A DNA stretch of 64,000 nucleotides from Rachicladosporium sp. CCFEE 5018 (Eukaryota > Ascomycota > Dothideomycetes > Cladosporiales > Cladosporiaceae), in assembly GCA_002077045.2 (NCBI GenBank), contig KZ111153.1, forward strand, positions 959,681 through 1,023,680. The letters run 5' to 3'. The notes beneath the pieces were generated by a model. It was not told the DNA's origin. It saw nothing but the letters and a program-made list of their open reading frames with translations, and searched no databases. A program made the position numbers and the translations under genes. This document shows, one piece after another, positions 49,342 through 62,989 of this stretch (the stretch's first letter is position 1; the number at the start of each line of letters is the position of its first letter).

Positions 49342-50431
49342 TCAATCAATGGTCATCCTATTCGGCACCGGGCCCATGGGATGATTGTTCAAATCATGCG
49401 CCGACGGATACGGCTTATACGAATCCTCTGGACTCGCGATCTTCCTCCGCCTCACATGCGGCGCAAGCCCCTTATTGAAGTTCTTCGTGCACAATCCCGC
49501 AGTAACAATCGTAACAACCAACAGCAATATCGTCAACACCGCGAACGTTGTCAGACTCTTCCTCGCTGGATAGTACTCCAAGACTTTCTCTGGATTGTTG
49601 TTATCGTACATCCTGAAGAGCTTGAAGATGAAGTACGCCATGGCGGCGAAGTAGATGACGATGATGCAGGCCTGGCCGGCGTAGGATTCGCGGCGGGTTA
49701 CCACGGCGGCGAGCCAGAGTATTATGATTGTGACGGGGATTGCGATGATGGTGAGGATTATCTCGGCGTCTTTGAAGCTTCCGCCGACTATGACGAGGAA
49801 TTGGACGGTGAAGGCGAGGAAGAAAAAAAAGTCCAGCTTGAGGAGGGTGATGTAGACCTGTTGTCTGTTAGCTCACGATCTTCGGAAGTGGGTTGCCAAG
49901 ACGACTGACCTGAAAGACCAGGAATCGCCGCTTCAGCTGCAGATCCGCGGAGATGCTCTTGTAGATGTCCCACGAGAACACGCCATACAGCTTCCAAGCG
50001 CAAAAGCTGAGCGCAACGGTTCCGAGCGCAAGCACAGCAGGCGCAGCTACTAGAAATGGCCGTAGATCGTCCCACGTGCCAGATTCAATCCAATTCCCTT
50101 TCGTCAACTCCCTAATAGCGTCGTAGATCTGGTCCATCTTGACAGCGGAGTAAATCAACATCCCAACATTGTAGAGACATATCCCAATCACCTGAATGGT
50201 GTTCTTTACTCGAAGAGCGTCCCACACCAGCACGAGCTCGTAGATGAAGCCGAAAATGTAGAGCGAGAGATACGTCGGTATCGTGCGTGCTGCCGACTGC
50301 TCACTAGCTCCAGAGTGCAAACTCGCCTCGAACCTCCCAAACACATACGCCTCCAACGCCAGCGCTATGATCGCCTGAAACAGCGCCACGAGCGTGAAGC
50401 TCCACGTCCACCGGTCGTTGGGCACGTACAT
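49342..50431 (-). CDS. UPF0658-like Golgi membrane protein, intact copy (segment 2)
   Basis: Exon 1 from ATG 50431 to 49910, intron 49909-49858, exon 2 from 49857 to 49342; 345 aa from this ATG. Unlike segment 1, exon 2 is open throughout: ESYAGQACIIVIYFAAMAYF, LFRMYDNNNPEKVLEYYPAR, then FAVLTILLLVVTIVTAGL and a basic Cys/Arg tail (VRRRKIASPEDSYKPYPSA). Around eight or more membrane spans. The family is known from fission yeast as Golgi membrane proteins of unknown function. The frame stays open upstream of the ATG (PSYQPLSGNSFSSDRRDAPL), so a 5' exon with the true start may exist. Confidence 0.8.
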
Positions 50432-51511
50432 GAGGCCTGATCTTCGTCTCTTAGGGGAAGGCAGGCTACTAAGGCCCTGACGATCATGGTACCCGCCGCC
50501 TGTTGTGTATGCGGGCGGCTGTGGCAGAGGGGCGTCTCGTCTGTCGCTGCTGAAGGAATTGCCGGAGAGGGGCTGGTAGGAGGGGTCAAGACTGCCGCCG
50601 AGGAGAGATGTGCGGTATTGGTGCGTTTTGGACGCCAATATGGCGGTAGTGGTCGCCCTCGGGCGACCGTGGGGAAAGTGGAGTCGCGGGAGAGGGGGGA
50701 GGTGTTTCGCAATGCGCCGTGTGAGACTGTAGCAGCTACAAGTGTCGCAAGTCGACTGCACTACTAGGTTCGAAGGTGTCTCACTCTGCGCGCACCCAGC
50801 AGGTGATTCTAGGAGGAAGTCGTAAGCCTTGCGCTTGGCGCGGGTGACCAGGCTGAGACGGCGTGGTGCGATGATGATATCGATGCGCGGTCGTGGAGTG
50901 ATCGGAACTAGATCGAGGAGACAGCGAGCAGTAGAATCTCGTGCAGAGCAGTCGAATAGCGAAAGGAGGTAATAGCACTCTGTCGGTGGTGCGCAAAGAG
51001 CGGTACATTCCACTCTCAAGGAGACCCCCCCTCACTAGCGCGAATCCATTCGCCAATTCCGCTGCGCCCCTCGTGGCTGCGGGCTGAGCACACGCCCGGA
51101 AAATCTTACAAACACGAGACTTTTCATGCACTGCAACATCGCCTCATCAACACGAGCATTGTTAGATAGTGCCGCATCCAGGTACGTCGGATCGTCTCCT
51201 CTCTCCACACACGCATCACGATGATCCATAGAAACATTAGAACCGTTGCGAATGAGCTTAGGCTTTGATCACACTCCTACCCGAACTGACATGCACATTC
51301 ACGAAGAAGAGGCGTACGCGAGCATATGGCAATCGGGCATATCACTGACACGATTCCAGACATCCAGCAGAACTGGCATTGCATCATTTCGAACGACTCT
51401 CTCTGGTCTGGCAGACAGAAAGGGCATATGATTGCACCTCCTCACCTTCCCACACTGCTGCTCCGCCCCACGACCGCCTCACGGCCAAGATGACCTGGTG
51501 CGAAAGAAGAG

Positions 51512-52153
51512 TTATTCGCTCTTCGGCCAATGCTTGATGATGTTCTGCATTTCATCTGCTTGCCCCTGCATCGCATCCGCCATTTGCGCAAGTCCGTCGC
51601 CAAGGGCGTCGGCCGTTGTCAACTCGCACTTGCAGCCACTATGCTTTGCAGTAGACTCAGCGTGCCTGTTCAACGACCTCGCTAGTGCTCTGAAGTACTC
51701 CACAAGGTCTGCGGGTACGCCAGTGGTGATGCTCCTTTTACGTTCAATCGTGGGTACAACAAGGTTTGGGTTCATGGCGGCAGTACGGATCACATCTTCT
51801 CGGTCGATCCTGCTTTCTAGAGTACGCTCGCCGTCACGCAGAGCGCTTTCATTGCTATCGTCGTGTTGCTCCATATCGTTGACCCTGCTCCTGCCGGTCT
51901 TGACGTTCACGTCTTCCTGACTTCTTTCTCCCTTGCGTCTCGTATTCACAACTGTCTCTCCTCTACACTTCTCAGCTTTCTGCGCTATTAGCTCGCAGAC
52001 CGCCAGCGAGTCCTTGACCTCATCATGTATCCACTCCACGTGCAACTTCGTCACCCGATCGGCGTTAGGCTGACAGGCGTTTGCGGCATCGACGAGGAGA
52101 GTATGGAAGTTGTGGAGGAGATGTTCGACACTGATACCCTCCAGCGTGTTCAT
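51512..52153 (-). CDS. Small two-domain helical protein, member C (segment 2)
   Basis: 213 aa from ATG 52153; the protein is the same as at 26524-27165. See that entry for the domain plan. Confidence 0.6.
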   Translation of the reverse strand: MNTLEGISVEHLLHNFHTLLVDAANACQPNADRVTKLHVEWIHDEVKDSLAVCELIAQKAEKCRGETVVNTRRKGERSQEDVNVKTGRSRVNDMEQHDDSNESALRDGERTLESRIDREDVIRTAAMNPNLVVPTIERKRSITTGVPADLVEYFRALARSLNRHAESTAKHSGCKCELTTADALGDGLAQMADAMQGQADEMQNIIKHWPKSE

Positions 52154-52542
52154 TATGGTGGCCGGTGAGTGTAGCAGAAGCAATGCAGTCCAATTTTCTA
52201 ATAGAGCGTGCCTCTTGTGACATGGACTTCTGCAGGTGGAAGTGAAGGCGCTACAAAGGGCCACCAGCGCGCCTCTCGCATCTGCGGGTGTCTCCTGTCG
52301 AAGACTCGCGAACGCCAGAAGGCACGATCTCGCTTACAGTCAGGGAAGAGCTCAGCAGCCTATCTCTACGAAATTTGACTCCAGCCAACAACGATGCTAT
52401 GGTGAATATGAGTGAGTCCTACCAGCCTGCGGGACAGCCGTCACGATGAAGGAAAAGCCTCAACAAAGGAACCCATGAGTAATAACGTTTGATAGCTGGC
52501 CCACAGCGTTCACATCGCAACAAGGCCATTCAACTTCCCATC

Positions 52543-52908
52543 TCACGTCGACATTTTCGCGGGCATACCCTCAACCACTTCCGCCAATCCATCAGCAAGC
52601 TCCTTCATTTCCCTCTCCACGATCCCGAGAATATCCATCAAGGCCTTGGCGTCGAAGTCGCGATGCAAATACTGAGGAAATACCTTCGCATGAGCCTGGA
52701 ACTCTGCAGCAGCGCTGCTCAACCGCGCAAGTACCTGCTTCTCTGTGAAGGGGACGACTTTCTTGACTTTCTTTGCTGTCTGGCCCGTTGCGTTATCGGC
52801 TTGACTACCAGCAATTGGTGCTGCATCACTGTAGGGTTTCAAAGCAGCGCCAGTCCGCCGCTTCTTAGCAGGAGGTTCCCCCGCCCGCTTTTGTTCTGCG
52901 TGTGGCAT
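52543..52908 (-). CDS. Small helical protein, member D (segment 2)
   Basis: 121 aa, the same as 27555-27920: basic N-terminus and the hairpin ending EVVEGMPAKMST. Confidence 0.55.
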   Translation of the reverse strand: MPHAEQKRAGEPPAKKRRTGAALKPYSDAAPIAGSQADNATGQTAKKVKKVVPFTEKQVLARLSSAAAEFQAHAKVFPQYLHRDFDAKALMDILGIVEREMKELADGLAEVVEGMPAKMST

Positions 52909-52917
52909 GCTCTCACT

Positions 52918-53189
52918 GGCTGCCCCATCATACTGTCTTGGTCACTGGCTGTCTTGGTCGCTTCGCCGCTGTGTCCCAGCTCGATCCGTAGCTTCAGTTG
53001 AATCTCTCGAAGCGTGGCCAGCGCTTTGTCAGTGCCATCTCTGATCTTCTCACAAGCTGCTATCTCTTTGACTGTCTGTGCCTTCTTCTTGGGTTTGCTG
53101 ACGAGAGCGCTTCAGTCTGCATGCAGACCTTGCAGCTGCAGGCGTAGGTCGGTCAGGGCAGAGTCGATGGCGGGCGTGTGACGAGACAT
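52918..53189 (-). pseudogene. N-terminal relic upstream of member D (segment 2)
   Basis: Same ATG, TGA and frame change as at 27930-28201. Confidence 0.5.
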
Positions 53190-53572
53190 AGGAAGCGGTG
53201 TGATAAGCGGATGATGGAGAGGCTGGAAAGGGCGAGAGTCGGATGAGATGATGAGGTAAAGTGAAGGTGAGTGGAAGATTCAAGATTCTAACGGCGGACA
53301 ACGACTTCACTAGATCTGGTGGACCGTCCGAGTAACAGAACTAGGTAGTTCACTGGCTTTCTGCTTCTTGAAGGTCTTGTGATGGCGAGAGTGAGCATGG
53401 CAGGAAGATGTATAGCTGTTCGCACGGAGTGCATCAAGGAGTACTGCTACATCTTTAGGCCTAGACTGAGCGCCTTGGCGCTCGCGGCAATCATTTCGGC
53501 GGCGGCGTGGACACATAAATGTACGCTGTACGCACAATTGTCCACGACTTCCTTCCATCACTCGTATTTCGC

Positions 53573-53977
53573 TCAGTCGTCAAGATCCTCATGGCTCTCC
53601 GGCATATACTCAATCAGCACCTCGAGCCTATCGACTTCCTTCTGTAATCACTCCAAGACGACCTCCATCTCGGCCTTCAAGTCCACATAGCTGAGGCGCT
53701 GATACCCTTGCATCTGCTGCGCTTCCTGCGCAAGTACCTCCCGGAGAGTCGAAAGATGAATCACGATCTCTTGGGCAGACGTGCAAGCAACACTGACATC
53801 CGATGCGCTGTCTTCGTCGACGCGTGGGCTGCGCGACAAAGGAGCCACAAACGCTCTCGCGACAGGCAGAAGCTGCCAGTGTTCGGGACAAGACCGTGTT
53901 ACAACCTGTACGATCCAGTCGCGTTCTATCGTCGCTTGTTCGCCGCTATGCTCTGCCAGTACCAGTCTCGTCTTGTT
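53573..53977 (-). pseudogene. Broken small helical protein, member E (segment 2)
   Basis: Same internal TGA (53650-53648) and same flanking frame as at 28585-28989. Confidence 0.5.
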
Positions 53978-54112
53978 TGAAAGCCCCTGAGATGTCTCGA
54001 GTGGTGGGTGGTTGGAGAAATTGTAGCAACACGAGGTGGCGTAGCAGTTTGATCGAGAGACAAGTACCTGCTTTTACGTTGGGAAAGGGCTTTCCGCGTT
54101 CGGACCTTCTCC

Positions 54113-56669
54113 TTACGTCGCACTGTGAGCGGACACCACTTCCGTAGAGCCTTCTTCAATACTAGGCGACTCCACCTCCCCCTCTTCTTCATCACCAACA
54201 GCGCCCATTTGCGACATCAACCCCAACTCGTGGTCGATCTCAGCCTTCCTGCTCTTCCACCCCTCAACCTTACCCATCTTCTCCCTCAGCTCCGCGAGCT
54301 CCTTCTCCACGCTAGCCTTCTCGCTCGCAGTGCCGATGCGTAGGAACTCGTATTCGTTCGCTTCCTCGCCTAATCCGAGGGTGAGGGTGAAGTTATGGTA
54401 GCGACGGAGGGAGGCGCGGGTGGAGATCGTGATCAGCGCTGCGAAGTCAGTCAGTAAGTTGTGCTTGCGGAAGGGGTGGGGAATTGTGAAAAGACCTACT
54501 GATTCCCTTTGCCTTCGCCCGTTCGTACAGCAGGCCTTCTACGTCACTGCTCACTGCGCTCGTGCCCTCATCTATCACTGCGAACCTCGGCTCATGCCAC
54601 AATATCCTCGAGATACCAACTCGCTGCTTCTCTCCTCCTGATAGTACATCCTTCCACTCCTTCCTCGTATCCCAGCCACCTTCCCGATCTCTCAAATACC
54701 CCAGCCTCACTTCTTCTAGCACAGTCTGTAGCTCCGCCTCCGTCCGCCCAGAGTCTCGCATATCAACCTCAGTATGTGGGTAAATGATCTGATCCCTCAG
54801 CGTGCCAGGCGAAAGGTAAGGCCGTTGAGGCAGGAACATAATGCCATCTTGGCCTTGCTGGCGAGGCCGGGAAGTAAGCCCGCGGTAGGTGGGCCAGAGT
54901 CCTGCGAGTATCCGGGCTAGCGAGGACTTGCCAGAGCCGTTGGGTCCGGTGATGAGCAGGTGGTCGCCGGGCTGCACGGCGAAGGAAAGCTCGGCGATCA
55001 GCTCTTCGCCGCCCAAGGGGTAGAGTGAGGGTGCCACGACGGGCACATCTTCTAGTCGCACGCCGTCGAAGCCACGGTGCAGCGTTCCTTGGACATCTGA
55101 GAGGGAGTAGAGCTCGGGATGTTGCCAGCGGGGTGGCGTGTAGGCATTTGCATGCACACGGTGGAGTGTGGAGATGAGCGTGTAGACTCTCGACGTGTGG
55201 CCTGCGAGCTCGGAAAGGTCTTTGATGCTGTACATCATCCTGCTTCCTGCATCTGCGAGATTGAGCATAAGACGTTTGTTCGTGATGAATTGCCGCATGC
55301 GGGCTTGGCTGTGGTCCGCGTCTGGAGTTGCGATGATTGACTTTGGTTTGGGTGTGAGGTCTTGCAGTGCGGGCATGAACACGGGAAGCGAGGTGACGAT
55401 GTAGCCGCATGCTGACCAGCTGTATTTGAGTACAAAGTCTTCGAGGATGTTGTAGCCGATACGGATCTTGTAGATGTTTTGGACCCAGGTGCGGAGTTCT
55501 TTGAAGGACTTGTCGAGGAGGATGTGCTCTGTGCCACCGCCGTTGTAGAACGCTACTTCTTCGGCGTTTGCTATCAGACGGGCATGCAGAGCGCGGAACT
55601 CGCCTTCTTTGCGGCCTTCCATTGCTTTCAGCTTGCCGAAGGGCGGGCTGAGCTTGCGCAAAAGGGTGGCCGTGGCGAAGTAGCTTGTGAGCAGACTCGT
55701 CAGAGCCAGTGGACCGAGCGAGTGGTACAGCTGGTAGTTAAAGGTGAAGAGATCGACCAACGGCTTCCCGATGGAAGAGTAGAGTGCTGCTGAGCTGTCG
55801 CAGAAGAGCGTTAGGTCCTGCGTGATGAATTGGTCCGCTCCTTGTCCTACGCCACCGTCCAGATTATGCAGCTTGTAGTACGCCAATTTGTCACCAAGGT
55901 AAAGGTCATGGATATATCGAGTAAGCCTCGTCCGGAACGCGATGCTGATCTTGGCCTGCAGGTACTTGATCATGCTATTCGTGTACGAGCTGACAGAGCC
56001 AATGGCCAGCCACTTGGCGATCCCCAGCAAGAACGCCTTCCCCTTCCCAGCAACAAGATCTCTTACGATCTCTCCATCGAGCCTTGCGACAATCAGTGAC
56101 AGATACGTCCTCCCCAGCAAGAACACTGCATGCATGCACAACAGGCCCGTCTCCTTCGATCTCCATCTTGGCACCACAATACTCATTAGACTCAGAAACT
56201 GATGCAAGAACGCCACATTCAACCCAGGCTTGATATCCAGCGGCGGAGGTCCCAGTGCAGGATCATACCGATCCCCATGCCTGTCAGACGAACTCAAGAA
56301 GAGCCGCCTATGCGCATCGAAAGTAGTCTTCTTGACCGGATAGATCGTGACCTTACTAGTGCTGTCCTTGTACGGCACGAATATGGTCCGACTGCCATCT
56401 TTGCCTCTCAAGCCGCTGTTCTTGCGGACGAGACGGTGACCGATTTCGCGGTCTGCTTTCCGGCGACGGTAGACCTTGTAGCCTCCGTAGCTGCCGGCGA
56501 TGATTGTAAGAGAGAGGGCTAGCGTGGCGAGGAGACGGGTGGTGCGTTTGCTGAGAGGCGCACGGCGTTGGTAGGCATCGAGACGGGCGGCGAGGCGGGC
56601 ATAGAAGGTGTCGAAGAGTTGGGAGAAGCGCTGGTTGGGGGTTTGGCGGAGGGTGGATTGGGCGGCCAT
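54113..56669 (-). CDS. PXA1: Peroxisomal ABCD/PXA1-like transporter (segment 2)
   Basis: Exons 56669-54500 and 54438-54113; 831 aa, no difference from 29125-31681 seen, including the intron. Walker A, LSGGEKQ signature and the STR switch are all present. Confidence 0.88.
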
Positions 56670-56964
56670 GATCACAGCTGCAGAGGGCAAGACTACATTG
56701 CCGCTGAGAATGTACTGCTACACTACTCTCAGCTCACAATGATAGCGCATCATCACATGCTGCATCGTACCTGACTGACACGGCCTCGAGTCCTGGCATG
56801 TGAAGCCGAGGTGCTCCGTATCGAGAGCTCCAGTGTCCGTTAAACTGCCCACCGCACCTTCCCCACAGTCGATCATCGCGGAGCCGCATCATCATCAGAT
56901 CCACCTCCAAGTGCACACTCCAGCTTGATGGACATCTAGCTAGCATACATTGCATTGCTTCAAG

Positions 56965-59210
56965 ATGCCTCCCGCCAGCAAGAAGGGCACGGGCAAGGTC
57001 ATCGTCCCCCGCGAACGCCGCTCCTCCAGCCGACACAGCACCCCAGCTTCCCTCCTCTCCGAAGAGTTCCCCTCCACCCCGCCAGACGTGACTCCCTCCG
57101 CTACCTCAATACCTGCTCCGACCCTCCCGAAAGAGACACCCTACCTCCACACTCCTACCGCGTCTCTCATCACCCCCGACCTCAGCCTCGGCGCGCTCAT
57201 AGACAAAGCCCATGCGGGCCACAAACCCAACGATCCTCCCACCGCGCGCGAACTCAACACCCTACACGACGCAATCCGCAGCACAGTGGTGAAGACTTTC
57301 GAGAAGCGCGGCGAGACTAGCGAAAGGAATCTGCGGCAGGTTGTGGCTAAGCGGAAAGAGAGGGCGGGGCTTGAGAGGGAGCGGGAGGCTGAGTTGCAGG
57401 CGGCTGCTGTTGAGAGGGCGAAGAAGAGGAGTGAGGATGAGGCTCAGAAAGGAAAGAAAGGCGGGGCAAAGCGGGCGCGGGAGGAGGATGAGGCGGAGGT
57501 GAAGGAGGGGGAGAGGCGGGGGAGTATACCTAAGGTTGGGGCGCATGGGGTTGCGAGGCAGGATGGGGTGGGCTTGGATGAAGGTGAGTAACTTTGCTAT
57601 GTTAGGCCGTGCGCGCACAGTGCTGGCTCCGTTGAAGGAAATCTCTCGCTTGGATACCTCTGCTGCAGGCTGTGGTCTCGAAGGGCAGTTGCCTGCGCAC
57701 ACTCTCATGCGCACTCATGCTTGCTACAAGTGAGAAGTGTAGATCCGCAGTTACGCGCCCGCACATGATCTCGGGGATAAGTAGCGAGGAAAGGTCACTA
57801 ACACATGCAATAGGCGCACCAGCACCACCATCGCCTCGAGTCGAACCTGGAACCGCAATCATCGATCCCATGGATATCGCACAGTCACCTGTAGAGTCAG
57901 AAGCATCACATATGGACGGCCAAGCAACAATACCACTGTACGAGCGAGCATTCGGTAAGGACCCTACGAAATTCGATGACCCAACAGTATACGACATACG
58001 CGACTGGGATGAAGACATGTCTTACGAAGACAAGAAAGCCATCTTTGGCGTATCGCGATGGCCAGCATCAGATCTGCGCGACTTGATCGCTGGTGATCCG
58101 CCTGATATGGACTTGTCAAATGCCAAGCCTGCTAACCAGATCAACTTTTCGACATTTCAGACCTACGTGGAGCCATACATCCGACCTTTCACCGAAGAGG
58201 ACGTGGCATTCTTGAAGGAGCGTGGCGATCGAGTGACACCATACTTGATACCTCAACGAGGTACCCGAACTTACAAGGAGGTCTGGGCGGCGGAGGATGG
58301 ACTCACAGGCACGGAACCACCACGGCGAGAAGAGAACGACCCCAATGTTGCCCGAGGCGGTATGGACGAGATGAACGACGAGGTCGCCGAAACGGACGAA
58401 GTCTCCCTCGGTCCCATAGCGGCACGTCTCATGTCCATCATCCGCCCTCAACCAAATTCCTCGACACCCTCTCGGCCCCCACCCACAGAAGAGCCTCCAG
58501 ACACCAACGGCGACACCTCCATGCTCAACGGCACCGACGATCCCCTCGATCCCCTCGCCACCCTCCCCGGCGCATCCGCCACAGAAGACCACCACCCTCT
58601 CACCCTCCTCCCTCCCGAAGCACCCCGCCTCGCCCCAGAACACCCCAAAGCCGACTTCGACACCTTCGAGTCCCGCGCCCTACAGGAACTGAAGTACATC
58701 GGCTTCATCACGGCCTCCGACACGCCCTCCCACGCCCTCCATAACGACGACGACATCGCCTCCCGGCTCCGAACTCTCCAAGCCGAGCTCCGCCTCGTCG
58801 CAGCGCGGAACAATGCCCGCAAAGCGCGCTTGCTGGAACTGACTGAAGAGCGCATGGCCATGCAGGAGTATTCTAATATCGCTGATGATCTGGACTCGCA
58901 AGTCAATACCGCGTATCTTAAGAGGAACAGGTCTATGACTTCGAAGCCGAGCAAGAAAGGGTCTGCGACTTCGGCGGCAGCTGCTAGAGCTGCTGGACGA
59001 GGGCTGGCGGCTACGGGAAGGGGGATCAGTGAGGGGACTAAGGCGCTTATGCAGAAGCGGAGGGACTGGATTGATATGGTTGGGCCTGTTGTTGGTTATG
59101 GACGGGCGGGGATCCCTGAACCGAACGAGACAATCTTCGATGTGGACAGTATGGCTAGATTCGAGAAGATGGAGCGGGAGGCTGAGGCTGGTGAGGGCGT
59201 GGAGGAGTAG
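56965..59210 (+). CDS. NGG1: SAGA subunit Ngg1/Ada3 (segment 2)
   Basis: Exons 56965-57583 and 57814-59210; 671 aa; same sequence and same 230-nt intron as the copy at 31977. Confidence 0.87.
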
Positions 59211-60173
59211 TACTCTGATGCTCTTTATGGAGAGGTCAGGGAGCAGTTGGCGGGCTTGGACTTGGGACATAGCGGGGCGCAGGGCAGGTCGAGGCGTGTG
59301 GGGGCTGTGAGGTGGAGAGGGGCGTATAAGGGCATGTGTTGATATTGGGAAGAGTGGCTGTTGTACCCTATTGATAGACGCGTTTGCAACGCAAAGGTTA
59401 GCTACGGCGGGAGCTCGAGGACACAGAAAGCTTTCTGGGGTTTGGTTCATCATACTCTCCTGTATGCCAATAGCGCAAACCCCGTAATAGTCAGTTCTGG
59501 GCTTGCGTAATCGCGACCTGGCGTTCCACTCTGCTGACAACAAGTAGCAATGTGGCGCCTCTTTCGATACTAAAAGAGGGTCATTTGCCTCGTTCGTGGG
59601 TGCCACTGAATTCGGCAAAACTCGTTGCCAAGCAAGAGCATGTACCTGATCGAGTAGTGGTGCCTCGTTATCTGTGCACTCTTGCAGAAGGTGCGCATTG
59701 GTAGGGTTGGATGGTGCGATGGACATTTAGTGGTGGAAGGCACGTAAATCGGAGATACATGGGGCGACCCTACGACGCTCGCTGTACAAGCTATCTCTCC
59801 TGTTCTAACCGTTATCGTGCTTGGTGTAAGTAGCAACACGAGTACGGCTTTCTCTATCCTTTACCCTACGCAACTGTGAGTGCTTCCGTAGCAGTGCCGG
59901 TGTGTTGCAGACTTTTGGAGAAGCGGGAGGTGTTGGATTGCACAAGATCTGGAACTAATGGGACGCAGAGCAATGTATGGAGGCATCACAGACGCTCCGA
60001 GCAACTGATCTCTCCTTGACTTGCCGGTCATTAGCCTTTGGGCAAAGCTGCAGCTCGACACGCAGCTAAGCACGCGATGTCGGGTATTGCCGGTCGTTGA
60101 AGAGTCACAAAAGGGAGGATTCTAGCATTTGCAGGACATACCAATACAAGGACAAATCAGCAGCATTACCATC
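59211..60173. other. Intergenic, nothing recognised (segment 2)
   Basis: Same as 34223-35185; no gene supported. Confidence 0.4.
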
Positions 60174-60926
60174 ATGCTAGGCGAACGCGTCTCGACAGAG
60201 CCGTCGCCTACACCGACAACGACGCACTCACTCCGCGGCAAGTATGTCACGCTCACTGGACTCAAGCCGGAAGACACGCCTGCTCTCTGGAGTGGGCTCG
60301 GTATGCCCAATGAAGCTCTGTTCGACTACCTGCCCATGGAAGCGCCGAAAGACCTCGAAGAAATGACACGCTTCTTTGATGGTCTAAGCAAAGAACGTGG
60401 CTTAATGATGTATGCCATCCGAGCAGACCCAGCGAGGCTGGTTCCACGGGCTTCACAACAGCGGCGCGACAGTGAGCATACCGATATACTAGGCATCATC
60501 GGCTACCTCAATATCGAGCCAGCCAATCGTGCTATCGAAATCGGAGCAGTGATCTTTGGCCCGTCGCTCGCGCGGACAGCGGCAGCAACAGAGGCTTCCT
60601 ACCTGCTGATGCGGCACGCGTTTGGAGGTGATGAGCATGCTGTGTTTCCGCCATATCGGAGGGTGGTGTGGAAGTGCAATTCACTGAATGTTGCTTCTGG
60701 GCGTGCAGCGGAGAGGTTAGGATTTGTATATGAGGGGTGTTTCAGGAAGCACGCAATTGTCAGGGGATGCAACCGCGACTCTAACTGGTATAGCGTAGTG
60801 GATGACGAATGGCCTATGGTGAAAGCAGCGTTGGAGGCGTGGCTGGCTGAAGGGAATTTCAATGGAGACGGCAAGCAAATGGAAACCTTGGATGTACTGC
60901 GGGAAAAGGCCAAAATGTCATCGTAG
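60174..60926 (+). CDS. GNAT N-acetyltransferase, RimJ/RimL-like (segment 2)
   Basis: 250 aa from ATG 60174; same protein as 35186-35938. Confidence 0.85.
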   Translation: MLGERVSTEPSPTPTTTHSLRGKYVTLTGLKPEDTPALWSGLGMPNEALFDYLPMEAPKDLEEMTRFFDGLSKERGLMMYAIRADPARLVPRASQQRRDSEHTDILGIIGYLNIEPANRAIEIGAVIFGPSLARTAAATEASYLLMRHAFGGDEHAVFPPYRRVVWKCNSLNVASGRAAERLGFVYEGCFRKHAIVRGCNRDSNWYSVVDDEWPMVKAALEAWLAEGNFNGDGKQMETLDVLREKAKMSS

Positions 60927-61417
60927 TGACCGTGAACGCGGCGTTGCTGTCCGCGGGCTGCAGGGAAGAAGGGTCCGTAGATCTCGAAACACTAGCATTC
61001 GATGAGCCCAACAACAGTATGTAGCAAATGCTTGATATGCATCCGACCTTAACACCGGTGCACGACATCCGAACGCGCATCCAATTCGCCGCAGCAGGAA
61101 ACGTCCACGCGGCAGCCGCATCTCGCACCGTCCCGCAGGACCCCATTTCGCGACCAAGAAAAACAAGCTTGCCCGGATCTGGATCTCCACGCAATCCACC
61201 ACCAATCTCATCTTGACAGACGCCACCGCGGCTCAGGAGAGATTTGCCAACCTCAAAACCCCGGCTCTCTTGCAAACGAATATCACCGACTCAACTTCTC
61301 TTTGCCCTACATTTCGACTACTGCAGCATCTCTTCTTTGCCGCTTGGGTTTCTTGGCTTCTTGGGTTTCTACTGGTCTGCCGTGTACCGGCACTTACTCT
61401 CGCTAAGTTCTTGTGTA

Positions 61418-62989
61418 ATGTTGAAGTCTGGGGGAGCCTGGCTCGCGGCTGCGGCTGCGTTCGCGACTGGGGCGAATGCTGTCGTGCGCGGTGTGAACTT
61501 GGGTGGATGGCTGGTGTTGGAGCCATGGTGGGTTTCGCGCATTGCACGGCATGATGGGTATGTTGTGGTCGGTTTGCTGACTGGTATGCAGGATGACGCC
61601 GTCGATATTCAATGTCAGTGGGACGTCGTATGACAGCGAGTGGGCGCTTTGCAATGGGTTGGGCAAACAAAAGTGTCTGTCGACATTGCAGAATCACTGG
61701 TCTACGTTCTACACGCGGGACGACATCAAGCAGATCCAGGCTGCTGGCTTGAACTCAATACGCATTCCGCTTGGGTACTGGGCCGTGGATCTGCTTGACT
61801 TCGAGCCATATGTCTCTGGCCAGTACCAGTACCTGTCGCAAGCTGTGCAGTGGGCCAAGGAGTTCGACCTCACGGTCATGATCGACATTCATGGCGCGCC
61901 TGGCTCCCAGAACGGATGGGAGGAGACCGGCATCGTGGGCGGGATTGAGTTTCCTCTGAATCAGTCAAACACCGACCGCACACTCAACGTGCTGAAGAAT
62001 TTGACTGAGGAGTTCACCAAGGAGATGTACGGTGGAGCCGTCACCAGTATGTCAAATTGCATTACTATGACTAGCTGCACGATACTGACAGCCTCGCCAC
62101 AGACATTGAGCTCATGAATGAGCCGATTTTTGAGCTCGCCAAGCTCCAGACGTTCTACACAGCTGGCGCGGAGGTGGTCAGTGTCGCTAACTCCAGCGGC
62201 ATCAATACAACGTTTCATGGTAAGCTGAGCGACATAGTCGGGACATGGGTGCATGCCTACTGACCGATCTCAGATGCTTTCTACAACCCGCCAAACTGGA
62301 AGAACTACGATCCCCTCAACATGAACTCTGGCAGCAACGGCAAATATCTGACGCTCGACACTCATCAGTTCTGGGCGTTCCCGCCCCTAGACACGCTGTC
62401 CGTGCCCGATATCCTTGGCCGCATCTGCGCATTCGGTCTCGAGCTCAAGCAGTTGGACACTGGTATTCTGCCCACCATCGTTGGCGAGTGGAGTCTTTCC
62501 ACTGGCCACACCGCCAACTCAACCACGGACAGTGGCCAGGATCGTGACAAGCGCACATGGTTCCGTGAGCTCTTCGAGGCCCAGAACGCAGCCTACACGC
62601 CGAACGGCCCTGGTCAAGCGTCCATCGGCTGGTACTTCTGGAGCTGGAAGACGGAGTATGACATTGACGCTTGGTCGTACCGTAAGGGCGTCGAGCAGGG
62701 CTACATCCCGTCCAACATCAGCGACCCATCGACGTATGCGTACCCGATCACGACCGATAACACCGGATGCATTGACGGGTCCTTCAACTGGCAGGCTCCC
62801 GAGATTGCGCAAGCAAGTAGCTCTGCAACGTCGTCTGCTGGTAGCAAACCGACTTCGACAGGCACGGCCACTTCAGGATCAGCGAGCGCAGCGTCGACAA
62901 CCGCGTCCGGCGCAGCAAATGTGTCGCCTGCTAGTGGCGTCAGCGCAGCCCTGGTGATCGCTTTGGCATACGTGGTGTGCAGCTTGTGA
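61418..62989 (+). CDS. GH5 exo-beta-1,3-glucanase (segment 2)
   Basis: Exons 61418-61527, 61592-62046, 62103-62219, 62274-62989; 465 aa; same protein and introns as the copy at 36430. Catalytic Glu195 and Glu299 kept; GPI-type tail kept. Confidence 0.92.
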